From Desulfitobacterium_A nosdiversum (GTDB lineage Bacteria; Bacillota; Desulfitobacteriia; Desulfitobacteriales; Desulfitobacteriaceae): a stretch of DNA of 64,000 nucleotides. Below are positions 31,875 through 40,507 of the stretch, piece after piece. Every line of letters begins with the position of its first letter. The stretch's first letter is position 1. The notes under the pieces were generated by a model. The model was not told the origin of the DNA. It saw only the letters and a program-made list of their open reading frames with translations, and ran no database searches. Both the position numbers and the translations under genes were made by a program. The stretch is taken from the NCBI RefSeq assembly GCF_049860565.1, contig NZ_CP172056.1, forward strand, positions 558,001-622,000, written 5' to 3'.

Positions 31875-34115
31875 TTATTCAGCCTCCTTTTTGTCTGCAC
31901 TGTCTACTTTATAAACTTTGCATAATAAGCCTCTGTTTGCCCAACTTCCGCTCATTGGATCACAATCTTCGTCTGCGGTACTTGTTAACACATTGGTATT
32001 GGATTCAAGACAACCCCCGAGTTCCGGATCACGCATATCGCGTTCAGGGTACCACCAACCCCGTTCTGTAAACACAGTTCCCGGTCGAATTCCTTCGGTG
32101 AGACTGGCTTTTTGTTTAATCCGTCCCCGCTTGGTTTCGATCCAGACCCAATCCCCTTCCTGGATTCCATATTGCGCGGCTGTATCCGGATTGATTTGCA
32201 TATGGGGTTCATGACGCAAAAACCGTAATTCTTTGATCTGGAAATGTTCCGAATGGTGGAAAGGCATAACACCTGCGCCTGTCGTTAAGACCAATGGATA
32301 TTCCTTGGCCAGCTCCGGATTATCGATTTCGTTTTCAGTAGGAGGAATATATTGCGGCAGAGGCGGATATCCCAATTCTTCCAACACACTGGAATAAAGT
32401 TCGACTTTACCCGAAGGAGTAGCAAATCCCCCTCTTGATTTGTATTTAAAGTATTCTCTTTCCGGGAAGTGGTAACGATAGTTCTCTACAAACTCATCGT
32501 AACTTTCTACCCCATATCCCAAATCTTTAATGCGATATAAATAAGCATCCTCTAAAGTCTCCCAAGGCCAATGTTCCTTTTGGCCCAATCTTATTCCTAA
32601 ATCGCGCCAGAATTCAAAGTCCGTACGACGTTCATACATCGGCTGAATAGCTCTTTGTGAACACATTAAGAAATCAGAGCAGCCATAGGTCGAAGTAATC
32701 GTTGGGCGCTCAAAAGATCCGGCAATCGGCAGGACATAGTCCGATAGCATCGCCGTAGGCGTCAGCCAATAATCGCAAGTGACAAGGAAATCAACCGCTT
32801 TCAGAGCAGCCAGCGTTTTCTTGCTTTCTCCGTAGGAGTTAACCGGATTCGTGGCAGAAACCAGTAAAGCCTTTACTGGATATGGTTTTCCAGTGAGTAT
32901 TGCATTATAGACTGTGGGCGGATGAGCCTCGCACATCCATTCTGCGGTAGGCGCCTTGCCCCAGTATTTCTTTGTTATTTCAGCGATACGTCCATAACCC
33001 GGCCAGGTCACCAATTTAAATTTATCTGAACCGAGTTGTTTTGCCCTTTGTTCTTCTGGAAGGTACTCGTTGAGTTCCATTTCTTCATCGGTCACAAATT
33101 CTTTGCTTGGCCCGGTCAAGAGATCTGCGCCAGGACAGTCCAAATTACCGGTGATCGCTCTAAGGATTGCTCTTGCTTGCATAGCCGCTCCAGCAGGTTT
33201 TCCGATTTGGTCAATCGAAACTCCCCATTGGATGTTGCCAGGTTTATTCATGGCATACATCTGAGCACTCTCACGAATTAAATCCGCACTCAATCCCGTA
33301 AGGGGTTCGGCCCACTCCGGCGTGAAATCTCCCACATGTTCCATGAGTTCATCAAAACCGACGCAATTTTCCTGAATGAAATCATAGTCCGCTAACCCTT
33401 CATAGATAATGACATTAATCCAGGCAAGGGCTAAAGCAAGGTCAGATCCCGGGCGTAAGGGCAGCCATAAATCTGCCTTAGCCGCAGTTTCCGTAAAGCG
33501 CGGATCAATGACGATGATCTTTAGTCCTTTGGCTTTCAGCGCACTGATTCCGCTCATTTCGGGCAAGGTGGAGGCCCCGGGATTTTGTCCCCACAACACT
33601 AAACAACGACTGAGCCCCAAATCAATTTCAAACGGGCTCCATCCATAAATCGCTGTTTCCACCATAAACGTAGGAATCCAGCACAAATGGGAATTGTGGA
33701 AACCATTTGGGCTGCCAAAAAGATTCATGAAGCGGCGGCGAGCCCAGTCATCCGTACGTGCTGTACCACCGGCTGTCGCTACTGCTTCAGCGCCGAACTG
33801 ATTACGGATTGACTCGAGTTTAGCTCCGATTTCGTCAATGGCTTGCTCCCAGGTGATGCGTTCCCATTCTCCTGCTCCCCGTTCTCCTTTGCGCTTTAAT
33901 GGATAATTCACTCTTGCCTCATGATCCAGATGGATCATATTGACATTACCGCGGCAGCACAATCCGCCGGTATTCGTTGGATAATCCGGATCCCCTTCAA
34001 AGCCCACAACCTTGCCATCTTTGACATAGACTAAGCAACCACAGTTCTGATGACAGAAATAACAACATGCTTTTTTGACTTCGATTCCCTCTTGTTCCAA
34101 ATCAATCTTACTCAT
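31875..34115 (-). CDS. DMSO-reductase-family molybdopterin oxidoreductase, catalytic subunit
   Basis: The ATG at 34113-34115 (MSKIDLEQEG) is chosen for the GGAGGAG just upstream. The 746-residue enzyme has the [4Fe-4S] motif C18-X2-C21-X3-C25 with C53/C54. HLCWIPTF near 143 places a likely Cys ligand to Mo. RRFMNLFGSPNGF near 126 and ERGWWYPERDM near 691 are further family blocks. Overall it resembles acetylene hydratase and polysulfide/thiosulfate reductase relatives. There is no Tat signal, so catalysis is predicted in the cytoplasm even though an NrfD anchor is encoded next to it. It is the first gene behind a sigma-54 promoter. Confidence 0.85.
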   Translation of the reverse strand: MSKIDLEQEGIEVKKACCYFCHQNCGCLVYVKDGKVVGFEGDPDYPTNTGGLCCRGNVNMIHLDHEARVNYPLKRKGERGAGEWERITWEQAIDEIGAKLESIRNQFGAEAVATAGGTARTDDWARRRFMNLFGSPNGFHNSHLCWIPTFMVETAIYGWSPFEIDLGLSRCLVLWGQNPGASTLPEMSGISALKAKGLKIIVIDPRFTETAAKADLWLPLRPGSDLALALAWINVIIYEGLADYDFIQENCVGFDELMEHVGDFTPEWAEPLTGLSADLIRESAQMYAMNKPGNIQWGVSIDQIGKPAGAAMQARAILRAITGNLDCPGADLLTGPSKEFVTDEEMELNEYLPEEQRAKQLGSDKFKLVTWPGYGRIAEITKKYWGKAPTAEWMCEAHPPTVYNAILTGKPYPVKALLVSATNPVNSYGESKKTLAALKAVDFLVTCDYWLTPTAMLSDYVLPIAGSFERPTITSTYGCSDFLMCSQRAIQPMYERRTDFEFWRDLGIRLGQKEHWPWETLEDAYLYRIKDLGYGVESYDEFVENYRYHFPEREYFKYKSRGGFATPSGKVELYSSVLEELGYPPLPQYIPPTENEIDNPELAKEYPLVLTTGAGVMPFHHSEHFQIKELRFLRHEPHMQINPDTAAQYGIQEGDWVWIETKRGRIKQKASLTEGIRPGTVFTERGWWYPERDMRDPELGGCLESNTNVLTSTADEDCDPMSGSWANRGLLCKVYKVDSADKKEAE

Positions 34116-34218
34116 GTTCTCCTCCAGTGTTAAATTTGATTTCTGCCTGCTTTCCACGCCCAACTTTTTATGGCGTTAAGAGATAAAAATATAGAATAAT
34201 TGACAATTTATTTATGTT

Positions 34219-34233
34219 GCAAGATCTGTGCCA
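34219..34233 (-). promoter_or_regulatory. Sigma-54 promoter of the molybdoenzyme operon
   Basis: TGGCACAGATCTTGC on the minus strand, GG at 34231-34232, GC at 34219-34220, 10-bp spacing. The leader to the ATG at 34115 is about 90 nt. Confidence 0.87.
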
Positions 34234-34295
34234 GCCGCCAATCCACGTAAAGGCGCATTATATCAATGTCTCTTTATAATTATTTACTCGGTTTT

Positions 34296-34310
34296 TTTCC
34301 ATTTTGAAAA
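34296..34310. promoter_or_regulatory. Putative enhancer site of the molybdoenzyme promoter
   Basis: TTTCCA-N3-TGAAAA, a near match to the TTTTCA-N3-TGAAAA dyad, lies 64 bp upstream of the -24 element. A half-site TTTGAAAAAA follows at about 34334-34343. The rest of the gap to 34533 shows nothing else. Confidence 0.45.
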
Positions 34311-34533
34311 AACAGTTTCTTTTTAGGACACGATTTGAAAAAATGAGGTAAGACAAAAACCAATATTTTCGTGTTCAAGCCTATTCTCAAGTCAACTGGG
34401 ATAACCAGACCATTATCTGTCTTTTATCGATGTTTCAATTACTCCGAAATTAAGTACTCAAGCATAGTTATAGGTAAAAGTAAAGAGGTTGTGTTCTCAC
34501 ACAAAACCGTATCTTTTAGGTCTTAATATTAGG

Positions 34534-35655
34534 TTACTCCGGATCTTCAAATAATTTTCCCCAGAGATCCAAGGCATCAGGTCCTGTGAACATATCACCG
34601 GCTTTCTGTTTCACTTCACCATAATCTTCGATAAATCCAAGCAAAACGTTCAGAGCATGCAAAATCTTTATTTTTGAGGATATATTTGCAAAATTAAGCA
34701 CACAAGCATGACAATAAGCTATGATCGTATCGGCCCCAGCCTCTTCCGCCTCTTCTAATGCCTGAAGTTCGTGTTCTTTTGACCATTCCGGCCGAAAATG
34801 ACCTAATTGGCCGCTGCTTCCACAGCAGATCGATTCCTTTCCATGATGTTTCATCTCAACTCTCTTACATCCTGCTTTATCAAGGGCCTCTCTGACTTGA
34901 GAGGCATAAATCCCTTCAAACCGATCCGGGCAGGAATCATGGATGGTATATATCCCGCTCCCTATTGCGGGAATAAAGTACTCTTTCAGCGCTTCATAAA
35001 CGGTAATAATCTCGAAATCCTTAAAGATTTTCTCTTTTTTAAATTGATAATAACAATTCGGGCAGGCGACAACTAAACGTTTGACTTCCAAGCTGTTTGC
35101 TTTAGCTATGATTCCTTCCTTTATCTTGTCTCCCCGTTCAGGAAGCCCGATCTGGTACATCGGTAAACCGCAGCATTCGCTAAATAAAATCGGGTTTTTA
35201 TACTTTTCCTTTAAAATTTCATAAACCTTTCTGGTGAGTCCTGGTGAATAGGTCATCATTGTGCATCCTGGGAAAAAGGCTGTATCTGAGGGCAAGGATA
35301 GGTTTAGGTCATTATAATCGATACCGTAATAATCCCTGAAAATACTCATGACAGTCACATCACGGTCTGGAAAGAGATAACGGTATTCGTTCACATCCAT
35401 CTCCTTATTCCTGACTGCCTCTATTCTTCTTTGTTCAAACATATGGTATGGACTTAAACCTAAAGGACATACTGCTTCACATTTCCCGCAAAGGGCACAG
35501 GAAAAAGCCTCATCTACTGTAATTCCTCGAGAAGCAATTGAAGCTGGATCTTCATTAATCTCTGTCAATACACGGCAGCTTTCCTGGCAGGTCATACAGC
35601 CAGTGCACTGTTCCATTATTTTCTTCGTACAATCTTGATTTCTTTTCTCGCTCAT
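34534..35655 (-). CDS. HdrD/GlpC-like (Fe-S)-binding oxidoreductase
   Basis: A 373-residue soluble protein with two N-terminal [4Fe-4S] motifs (CTGCMTCQESC near residue 17 and CALCGKCEAVC near 53). Two cysteine-rich CCG domains follow: FFPGCTMMTYSP with ECCGLP, and HDSCPDRFEG with ESICCGSSGQLGHF. Such proteins carry electrons to or from disulfide or quinone partners in Hdr and lactate/glycolate systems. A paralogue of the same length lies at 41506-42639. It has its own sigma-54 promoter at 35706-35720, about 40 nt of leader, and is not linked to the trigger factor gene by readthrough because a terminator intervenes. Confidence 0.85.
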   Translation of the reverse strand: MSEKRNQDCTKKIMEQCTGCMTCQESCRVLTEINEDPASIASRGITVDEAFSCALCGKCEAVCPLGLSPYHMFEQRRIEAVRNKEMDVNEYRYLFPDRDVTVMSIFRDYYGIDYNDLNLSLPSDTAFFPGCTMMTYSPGLTRKVYEILKEKYKNPILFSECCGLPMYQIGLPERGDKIKEGIIAKANSLEVKRLVVACPNCYYQFKKEKIFKDFEIITVYEALKEYFIPAIGSGIYTIHDSCPDRFEGIYASQVREALDKAGCKRVEMKHHGKESICCGSSGQLGHFRPEWSKEHELQALEEAEEAGADTIIAYCHACVLNFANISSKIKILHALNVLLGFIEDYGEVKQKAGDMFTGPDALDLWGKLFEDPE

Positions 35656-35705
35656 CTTTACTAAGGCTCATCTCCTTCTCTGTTTAGACACAACCTTAAA
35701 ATATA

Positions 35706-35720
35706 GCAAGAATTATGCCA
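35706..35720 (-). promoter_or_regulatory. Sigma-54 promoter of the HdrD-like gene
   Basis: TGGCATAATTCTTGC on the minus strand, GG at 35718-35719, GC at 35706-35707, 10-bp spacing. It lies about 50 bp before the gene start at 35655. Confidence 0.87.
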
Positions 35721-35816
35721 AACGAAATAAACCTTCTATTTCACCTTAACACCTTGATTCCTCACGATTTTAAAATTTTAGATAAGCTTTTAGCACTTTC
35801 CATTTAAGAACAAATT

Positions 35817-35831
35817 TTTTCATTTTAAGAC
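35817..35831. promoter_or_regulatory. Putative enhancer site
   Basis: TTTTCA-N3-TAAGAC has the intact left half of the TTTTCA-N3-TGAAAA dyad, 98 bp upstream of the -24 element at 35719. The right half is degenerate, so confidence is low. Confidence 0.35.
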
Positions 35832-35857
35832 TTTTTGTTGATATGAAGGATAAAGAA

Positions 35858-35890
35858 AAACTGTTTCAGACACTTATCCTGAAACAGTTT
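35858..35890 (-). terminator. Terminator of the GNAT-to-trigger-factor operon
   Basis: AAACTGTTTCAG (35858-35869) and its complement CTGAAACAGTTT (35879-35890) form a perfect 12-bp stem, followed on the minus strand by TTCTTT. It lies 28 nt after the trigger factor stop. Confidence 0.8.
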
Positions 35891-35918
35891 AAATTCAATT
35901 TTTTATTAAATTTTAAAA

Positions 35919-37208
35919 TTAGTCATTAACTATTATTTTTGCATGATCAATCATATATTGGATTGCCTTTTCTGCTTTTAACTCAAATAGCACTTTATTC
36001 ACTAACGGACCCAAATTTTTTCGGGCATTCCCCTTATCCATCCCAATTTGGGAGGCAAAAACTTCGGATCCTTTATCCAGTTCCTCTTCGCTTATCTCAA
36101 AGCCCTTTTCATTGATAATCTTGTCTAAGATAAACTCTGTTTTAACCGCATTCTTGGCCTCTTCCCACATTTGCTTTTTGAAGCTTTCCGGTTTTTTATG
36201 GGTCATCTGAAGATATAGATCAATATCTCCTCCCTCAGCTGCCAATTGTTTTGAAAACTGATTCAGCATATCCTTAGCCCGCTGCATGATTAAAAACTCA
36301 GGGACGGTAACATCACATTTCTCAAGCATTGCTTTGATAATCGCTTGTCTTAAAATATTTGTGGAACGCAGGGAGGCCATTTCAACAAGTTCTTTCTTTG
36401 CCTTGATTCTTAATTCTTCCAGGTTTTTAACTTTCCCTACTTCCTGGGCAAATTGATCATCAAGCTCTCTTAACTGAATGTTTTCAACCTTTTTTACAGT
36501 GACTATAAATCGAGCCTTTTTACCCGCCAGTTGTTTTAAAGAGTGGTTTGCAGGAAAGTGATTTTCAATACTTAAGGAATCCCCTTTTTTGGCGTCTAAA
36601 AGATTATCCTCAAATCCGAGAATGGGGTTGCTCAAATCAAGCATAAATTTATAATCAATTACATCATCATAAGCTATGTCCTCAACCGTACATTTGTAAT
36701 CGATGGTTAATGTATCTCCGGGTGAAGCAGGTTCGTCGAATTTATCCATAACTTTTTTATTCCGCGAACGCAGCTCTTCTAAATATCTTTCGATATCTTT
36801 ATCCGTAACTTCTCGCTTCTTCGGTACCTTAACTTCTAAGCCTTCAATTGTCCCCAAGGTTACCTCGGGAGTAATCGGAACACAAACTTTGATACTCAGG
36901 GGTTTCCCTTTTTCTATATAACCAACTTCAATATCGGGATCACCAACAGGCTCTAATTCTAACTCTTGAAGAGTTGCGGCATATTCTTCTGGAACAACAA
37001 AATCCAGTGCATCTTGATATAGAACCTCAGGTCCTAATTTCGATTCCAAAACTGCCCTTGTCACTTTCCCCTTGCGAAAACCTGGAATTTCATAATTATT
37101 GATATTCTTTTTAAACGATTTCTCAAGGGCCTTTTCGAATTTTTCTGCCTCAATAGAAAAGTTAAAAAAAGCCTCACTGTTTTCGATTTTCTCTAAGGTT
37201 GCATCCAT
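35919..37208 (-). CDS. Trigger factor (peptidyl-prolyl isomerase chaperone), probable paralogue
   Basis: A 429-residue three-domain trigger factor. The ribosome-binding domain has NYEIPGFRKGKVTRAVLESKLG near residues 38-59, including the GFRKGK signature. The FKBP-type PPIase domain follows (PASPGDTLTIDYKCTVED near 160), then the helical C-terminal arms. It is not beside clpP/clpX as the housekeeping tig usually is, but at the end of a sigma-54-driven redox operon. It is probably a second copy that assists folding of the operon's Fe-S or cofactor proteins; that role is inferred from location. Confidence 0.82.
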   Translation of the reverse strand: MDATLEKIENSEAFFNFSIEAEKFEKALEKSFKKNINNYEIPGFRKGKVTRAVLESKLGPEVLYQDALDFVVPEEYAATLQELELEPVGDPDIEVGYIEKGKPLSIKVCVPITPEVTLGTIEGLEVKVPKKREVTDKDIERYLEELRSRNKKVMDKFDEPASPGDTLTIDYKCTVEDIAYDDVIDYKFMLDLSNPILGFEDNLLDAKKGDSLSIENHFPANHSLKQLAGKKARFIVTVKKVENIQLRELDDQFAQEVGKVKNLEELRIKAKKELVEMASLRSTNILRQAIIKAMLEKCDVTVPEFLIMQRAKDMLNQFSKQLAAEGGDIDLYLQMTHKKPESFKKQMWEEAKNAVKTEFILDKIINEKGFEISEEELDKGSEVFASQIGMDKGNARKNLGPLVNKVLFELKAEKAIQYMIDHAKIIVND

Positions 37209-37257
37209 AAATTCATACCCCTTTATTCAGATAATTGTCTATTGATGAATGTCCTGA

Positions 37258-37563
37258 TTAACCGATTCTCCTTCTGCATATGGCAAGCTTCCTAGGATCA
37301 ACAGGCTTAATAAATCTTTGAGGGTTCTGTTCCTCATAAAGAAGGTTTTCTAAATAAGGCCTCATAACCTGCTCGACTTGTTCCTTAACAATCTTGGCAA
37401 TCAATTCAGTATTTTCCTTATAGACTCTCTCATCAAGCCCTCTAGCAATTAAATAGCGAATTGTTTCGGATACTGTTTCACCCTTTTTTTGCGAAATCAC
37501 TTCAATCTGTTCCCACATGTTTAATTTTAATTTGATCGTAACTGACCTAAGCTTGGAAGGCAT
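37258..37563 (-). CDS. Ribbon-helix-helix (CopG-like) regulator
   Basis: A 101-residue protein starting LRSVTIKLKLNMWEQIEVIS, then KKGETVSETIRYLIARGLDE, a ribbon-helix-helix DNA-binding fold. The C-terminal 45 residues are basic and end CRRRIG. The first 50 residues match the small protein at 50589-50783 (LRTVTIRLSPSTYEKIRMLA then RGETFSDTIRYLIKRGLEK). It may repress this operon or its own pair. AAAGGAAG precedes the start; it lies 27 nt after the kinase-like gene. Confidence 0.72.
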   Translation of the reverse strand: MPSKLRSVTIKLKLNMWEQIEVISQKKGETVSETIRYLIARGLDERVYKENTELIAKIVKEQVEQVMRPYLENLLYEEQNPQRFIKPVDPRKLAICRRRIG

Positions 37564-37589
37564 AATATACTTCCTTTCGTTACAATAAT

Positions 37590-38606
37590 TTAAAATATCT
37601 CAGGAAAACAGCCTTTAATAAAATTAGGTTCTAAATACATATTAATTTTTTCAAAAGTATCTTTATTAACCAAGGGCCGTCCAGGTTTTATATATTCGGT
37701 CCAGGCCATCGCACACCAAGATAAGGCTCGCAAAGTATTAAAAAATTTAAAAATCCGCACACGTTCAGGTAAAGTTTGAACATAGGGGCAAGGAATCAAT
37801 TCCTCAGTATAACTTTTGAGGAATAAATCCTCCTGCTCTGCACTTAAAAGGACATCGGCTTTCCATAATGTTGTTGTCCGAATAAGGAACATGCTTAGAT
37901 CTTGAGCCGGCTCCCCATAGATTGGTTTTTCCCAGTCTATAAGATGGCAGCTCTTTTTCTCTTGATTAACGATAAAATTATGAGAGTTCACTTCTGTATT
38001 GATTACCGCGTGCCAAGGTTCTTTTAAAAAATAACTTTCCTCTTTTCTTTTCTCTTCGCCAAAAAGATAGCTCCTCTCAAGAAGGTCTTTAACCTCAGGA
38101 TTAGCTTCAGAACAGTCAAAATAACGTGTTAATAGGTTATTTGCTTCACTTAGAATTGCGGAAAAAGGGGCCTTGGCTTTTACTAGAAAATCGTTTTCCC
38201 CTTGATTAAACGAAATACTGTGAATCCTCGCGAAAGTCACAGCCGCTCCCGATAAATCGGAATAATAGTTTAAAGGGGCACCTGGAAGATATTCCATCAC
38301 AAGCAACCCGTAAGGTATTTCCTTTCGCAGATCGTCGAGATAATACGGTAGTGGCGTAACACCAGAGGGCTTTAATAGCTGCAGCGCTTGATATTCATAT
38401 TGGATCTGATTAGCGAGGCTCATTTGGCTCCCGGTATTTACTCTTAAAACATAATTCCGGCTATCCGTCTTAAGAAGATAATTCAGATTATATTCTCCTT
38501 GAGCCAGGAATTGAACATAAATAGGAGTTTGAATATTCATGGAACGTTTAAAATGTGCACGATTAACATAGGCAGTAATGTCTTGTGCGAGCAGTTCATG
38601 CAACAA
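37590..38606 (-). CDS. Aminoglycoside phosphotransferase (APH)-fold protein
   Basis: The TTG at 38604-38606 is favoured because GGGAGG lies 7 nt upstream; an in-frame ATG at 38630 lies before that site. The 338-residue protein resembles the APH/choline-kinase fold: NYLLKTDSRNYVLRVN near 45, a gly/pro-rich middle, and HAVINTEVNSHNFIVNQ followed by CHLIDWEKPIYGEPAQDLSMFL near 210-235. The family's usual catalytic motif HxDxxxxN appears altered here (NTEVNSHNF), so kinase activity is uncertain. It lies in the redox operon; substrate unknown. Confidence 0.68.
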   Translation of the reverse strand: MLHELLAQDITAYVNRAHFKRSMNIQTPIYVQFLAQGEYNLNYLLKTDSRNYVLRVNTGSQMSLANQIQYEYQALQLLKPSGVTPLPYYLDDLRKEIPYGLLVMEYLPGAPLNYYSDLSGAAVTFARIHSISFNQGENDFLVKAKAPFSAILSEANNLLTRYFDCSEANPEVKDLLERSYLFGEEKRKEESYFLKEPWHAVINTEVNSHNFIVNQEKKSCHLIDWEKPIYGEPAQDLSMFLIRTTTLWKADVLLSAEQEDLFLKSYTEELIPCPYVQTLPERVRIFKFFNTLRALSWCAMAWTEYIKPGRPLVNKDTFEKINMYLEPNFIKGCFPEIF

Positions 38607-38638
38607 TACCCATCCTCCCTTCCTCGTCATTTTAATAA

Positions 38639-39664
38639 TTAAACAGAAATCATATAATCTTTTTCCTCTATCAGGCTCTGATTAGATTTCATCTTCAGCC
38701 ACTGTTTAGAAACCCATTCGGAATCTTGAAGCAGAGTCCTCCCGACTCCTACCAGGTCAGCACTGTGATCAGCAATTATTTCATTCGCTTTAATCCCTGT
38801 CTTAATTCCCCCTGTAACCATTACAGGAATATCCAGAACAGGTTTAATGGCTTTTCCCATGTAGGCAAAGAATCCTTCAGGCCCGTTTTTAAGATAACCA
38901 CAGATTCCTCCTGACAGGTCTAAGCAATCTACCCCTGCATTCTGAAGAAGCCGAGCCGCAATTATACTATCTTCAATACTGTTGCCACCCGCTAAACGAT
39001 CGTCAGCCCCTAATCTATAAAATATCGGCATATTTTCTCCGATTGCACCTCTTACGGCCTTAATAACTTCGATCGGGAAGCGCAGGCGCTTTTCCAATGT
39101 TCCCCCATATTCATCACGGCGAAGATTCGTCAAAGGAGAGTAAAATTGATTCAGCAAATAACCATGTGCTCCGTGAATTTCTACGAAATCAAAACCCGCT
39201 AATTGAGCTCTTCGTGCAGCTTGGGCAAAATCATTAACAATCCGACGAAGGCTCTCTTTACTCAATTTTTTGGATCCTTTTACGGGTCCTTTCTGCCCAA
39301 AACGTGAAAGATATTTAGATAGAGTGCCGGAGGGCCCGCAAGGAGACATCAATGCTCTTCCGCCCGCATGGCTGATCTGAATTCCCACGGGAGTTCCCTC
39401 TCTATGGATTTCCCTTGCCAAATGTTCTAAACCTTTGATAAGTTCGTCATCATAAATACCTAATTGGCAGGGATGAGCTTTTCCATTTCGACTGACGTAA
39501 GAATGCTCGACAATAATAAGTCCGATCCCCTGGGACCGTATGCGATAATGTTCAATTAACTTTGCTGTAACTTCCCCCTTCTCTGAAGCGATATCTAGTG
39601 CCATAGGGGGCAGTACAATTCGATTTTTAAAGGTTAAATTTTTGATTTTCAGGTCAGAAAACAA
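38639..39664 (-). CDS. NADH:flavin oxidoreductase / old yellow enzyme family
   Basis: A 341-residue TIM-barrel flavoenzyme: NRIVLPPMALDIASEKGEVT near residue 14, GIQISHAGGRALMSP near 98, FVEIHGAHGYLLNQFYSPLTN near 165 (HGAH plus the conserved YSP), and VTGGIKTGIKANEII near 283. Only the FMN barrel is present, without the C-terminal FAD/NAD domain of enoate reductases. It should reduce an activated C=C bond of an unknown substrate. The start is probably TTG with a distant GGGGGG, so the exact start is less certain. Confidence 0.83.
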   Translation of the reverse strand: MFSDLKIKNLTFKNRIVLPPMALDIASEKGEVTAKLIEHYRIRSQGIGLIIVEHSYVSRNGKAHPCQLGIYDDELIKGLEHLAREIHREGTPVGIQISHAGGRALMSPCGPSGTLSKYLSRFGQKGPVKGSKKLSKESLRRIVNDFAQAARRAQLAGFDFVEIHGAHGYLLNQFYSPLTNLRRDEYGGTLEKRLRFPIEVIKAVRGAIGENMPIFYRLGADDRLAGGNSIEDSIIAARLLQNAGVDCLDLSGGICGYLKNGPEGFFAYMGKAIKPVLDIPVMVTGGIKTGIKANEIIADHSADLVGVGRTLLQDSEWVSKQWLKMKSNQSLIEEKDYMISV

Positions 39665-39707
39665 TGGTTTGATAAGTCATCCCCCCTTTATTTACGGCCC
39701 TTAAAAC

Positions 39708-40493
39708 TTACAATTGCAAGGTTAACCCATCAAAAGCTATGGAAACCTTAGGATAAAAATGCAGCTCCTCTTCAATTTGTTGTACCGTTGTGGGAGCGCT
39801 GTAATGCATCGCAAGATGCGTTAGAATAGTATGACTTGCCCTAACCTTTTCACCTAATTGAATGGCTTCTTCAATTGACATATGATTATTGGGATACCAA
39901 TTCTCCCCATGAAATGTGGCATCACAGATTAACGTATCTACCCCTTTAATTCTCTGCTCCGTTAATTCCGGTAACCCGGATGTGTCTGTAAAATAGGCAA
40001 TCCTTTGGTCCGCCTCTAATAAAAGCCCACCTGTCTGAATGCCATGGTTTGCAGGCAATACGGTCAGCTTAACGTTTGAGAAATTATAGCTTCGTTCATA
40101 ATCCCAGGACTCCAGTTCAAATACATCCATCATAAATGGATAAGCCGCCTGAAAATCATCGACTGCACTGGAGGGTAAAAACAATTTGACGGGGTGTTTT
40201 CGCTTAAGTTTTATATAGAATTCTAAATCGCCAATTCCTCCGAAATGATCATAGTGCCAATGGGTAATAAAAAGATAATCGAGAGAATCAATTTGCTCCT
40301 TCATTAATTGGCTTCTCAAGTCAGGAGAAGCATCTATTAAAATTCTTTCTTTACCCGTATCAATGAAGGCTCCGCTGCGCGTTCGAGCACGCTGAGGTTT
40401 TTTTCGAGCCTCCCGGCATGCAATACAATCACAATAAAATGCCGGTACCCCTGGCCCAGCTCCCGTTCCTAAGAGCTTAAACTCTGGACTCAT
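39708..40493 (-). CDS. Metallo-beta-lactamase-fold hydrolase, PhnP-like
   Basis: The ATG at 40491-40493 (MSPEFKLLGTGAG) has AAAGGAAGAG upstream; the longer frame overlaps the previous gene. The 261-residue protein has GTGAGPGVPAFYCDCIACREAR near residue 8, a PhnP-type cysteine pattern, then the metal motif HWHYDHFGG near 77 and ANHGIQTGG near 143. PhnP acts on cyclic phosphodiesters, but related proteins differ, so the substrate here is open. It lies between the DUF169 fusion and the flavin oxidoreductase. Confidence 0.78.
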   Translation of the reverse strand: MSPEFKLLGTGAGPGVPAFYCDCIACREARKKPQRARTRSGAFIDTGKERILIDASPDLRSQLMKEQIDSLDYLFITHWHYDHFGGIGDLEFYIKLKRKHPVKLFLPSSAVDDFQAAYPFMMDVFELESWDYERSYNFSNVKLTVLPANHGIQTGGLLLEADQRIAYFTDTSGLPELTEQRIKGVDTLICDATFHGENWYPNNHMSIEEAIQLGEKVRASHTILTHLAMHYSAPTTVQQIEEELHFYPKVSIAFDGLTLQL

Positions 40494-40507
40494 CTGACTC
40501 TTCCTTT

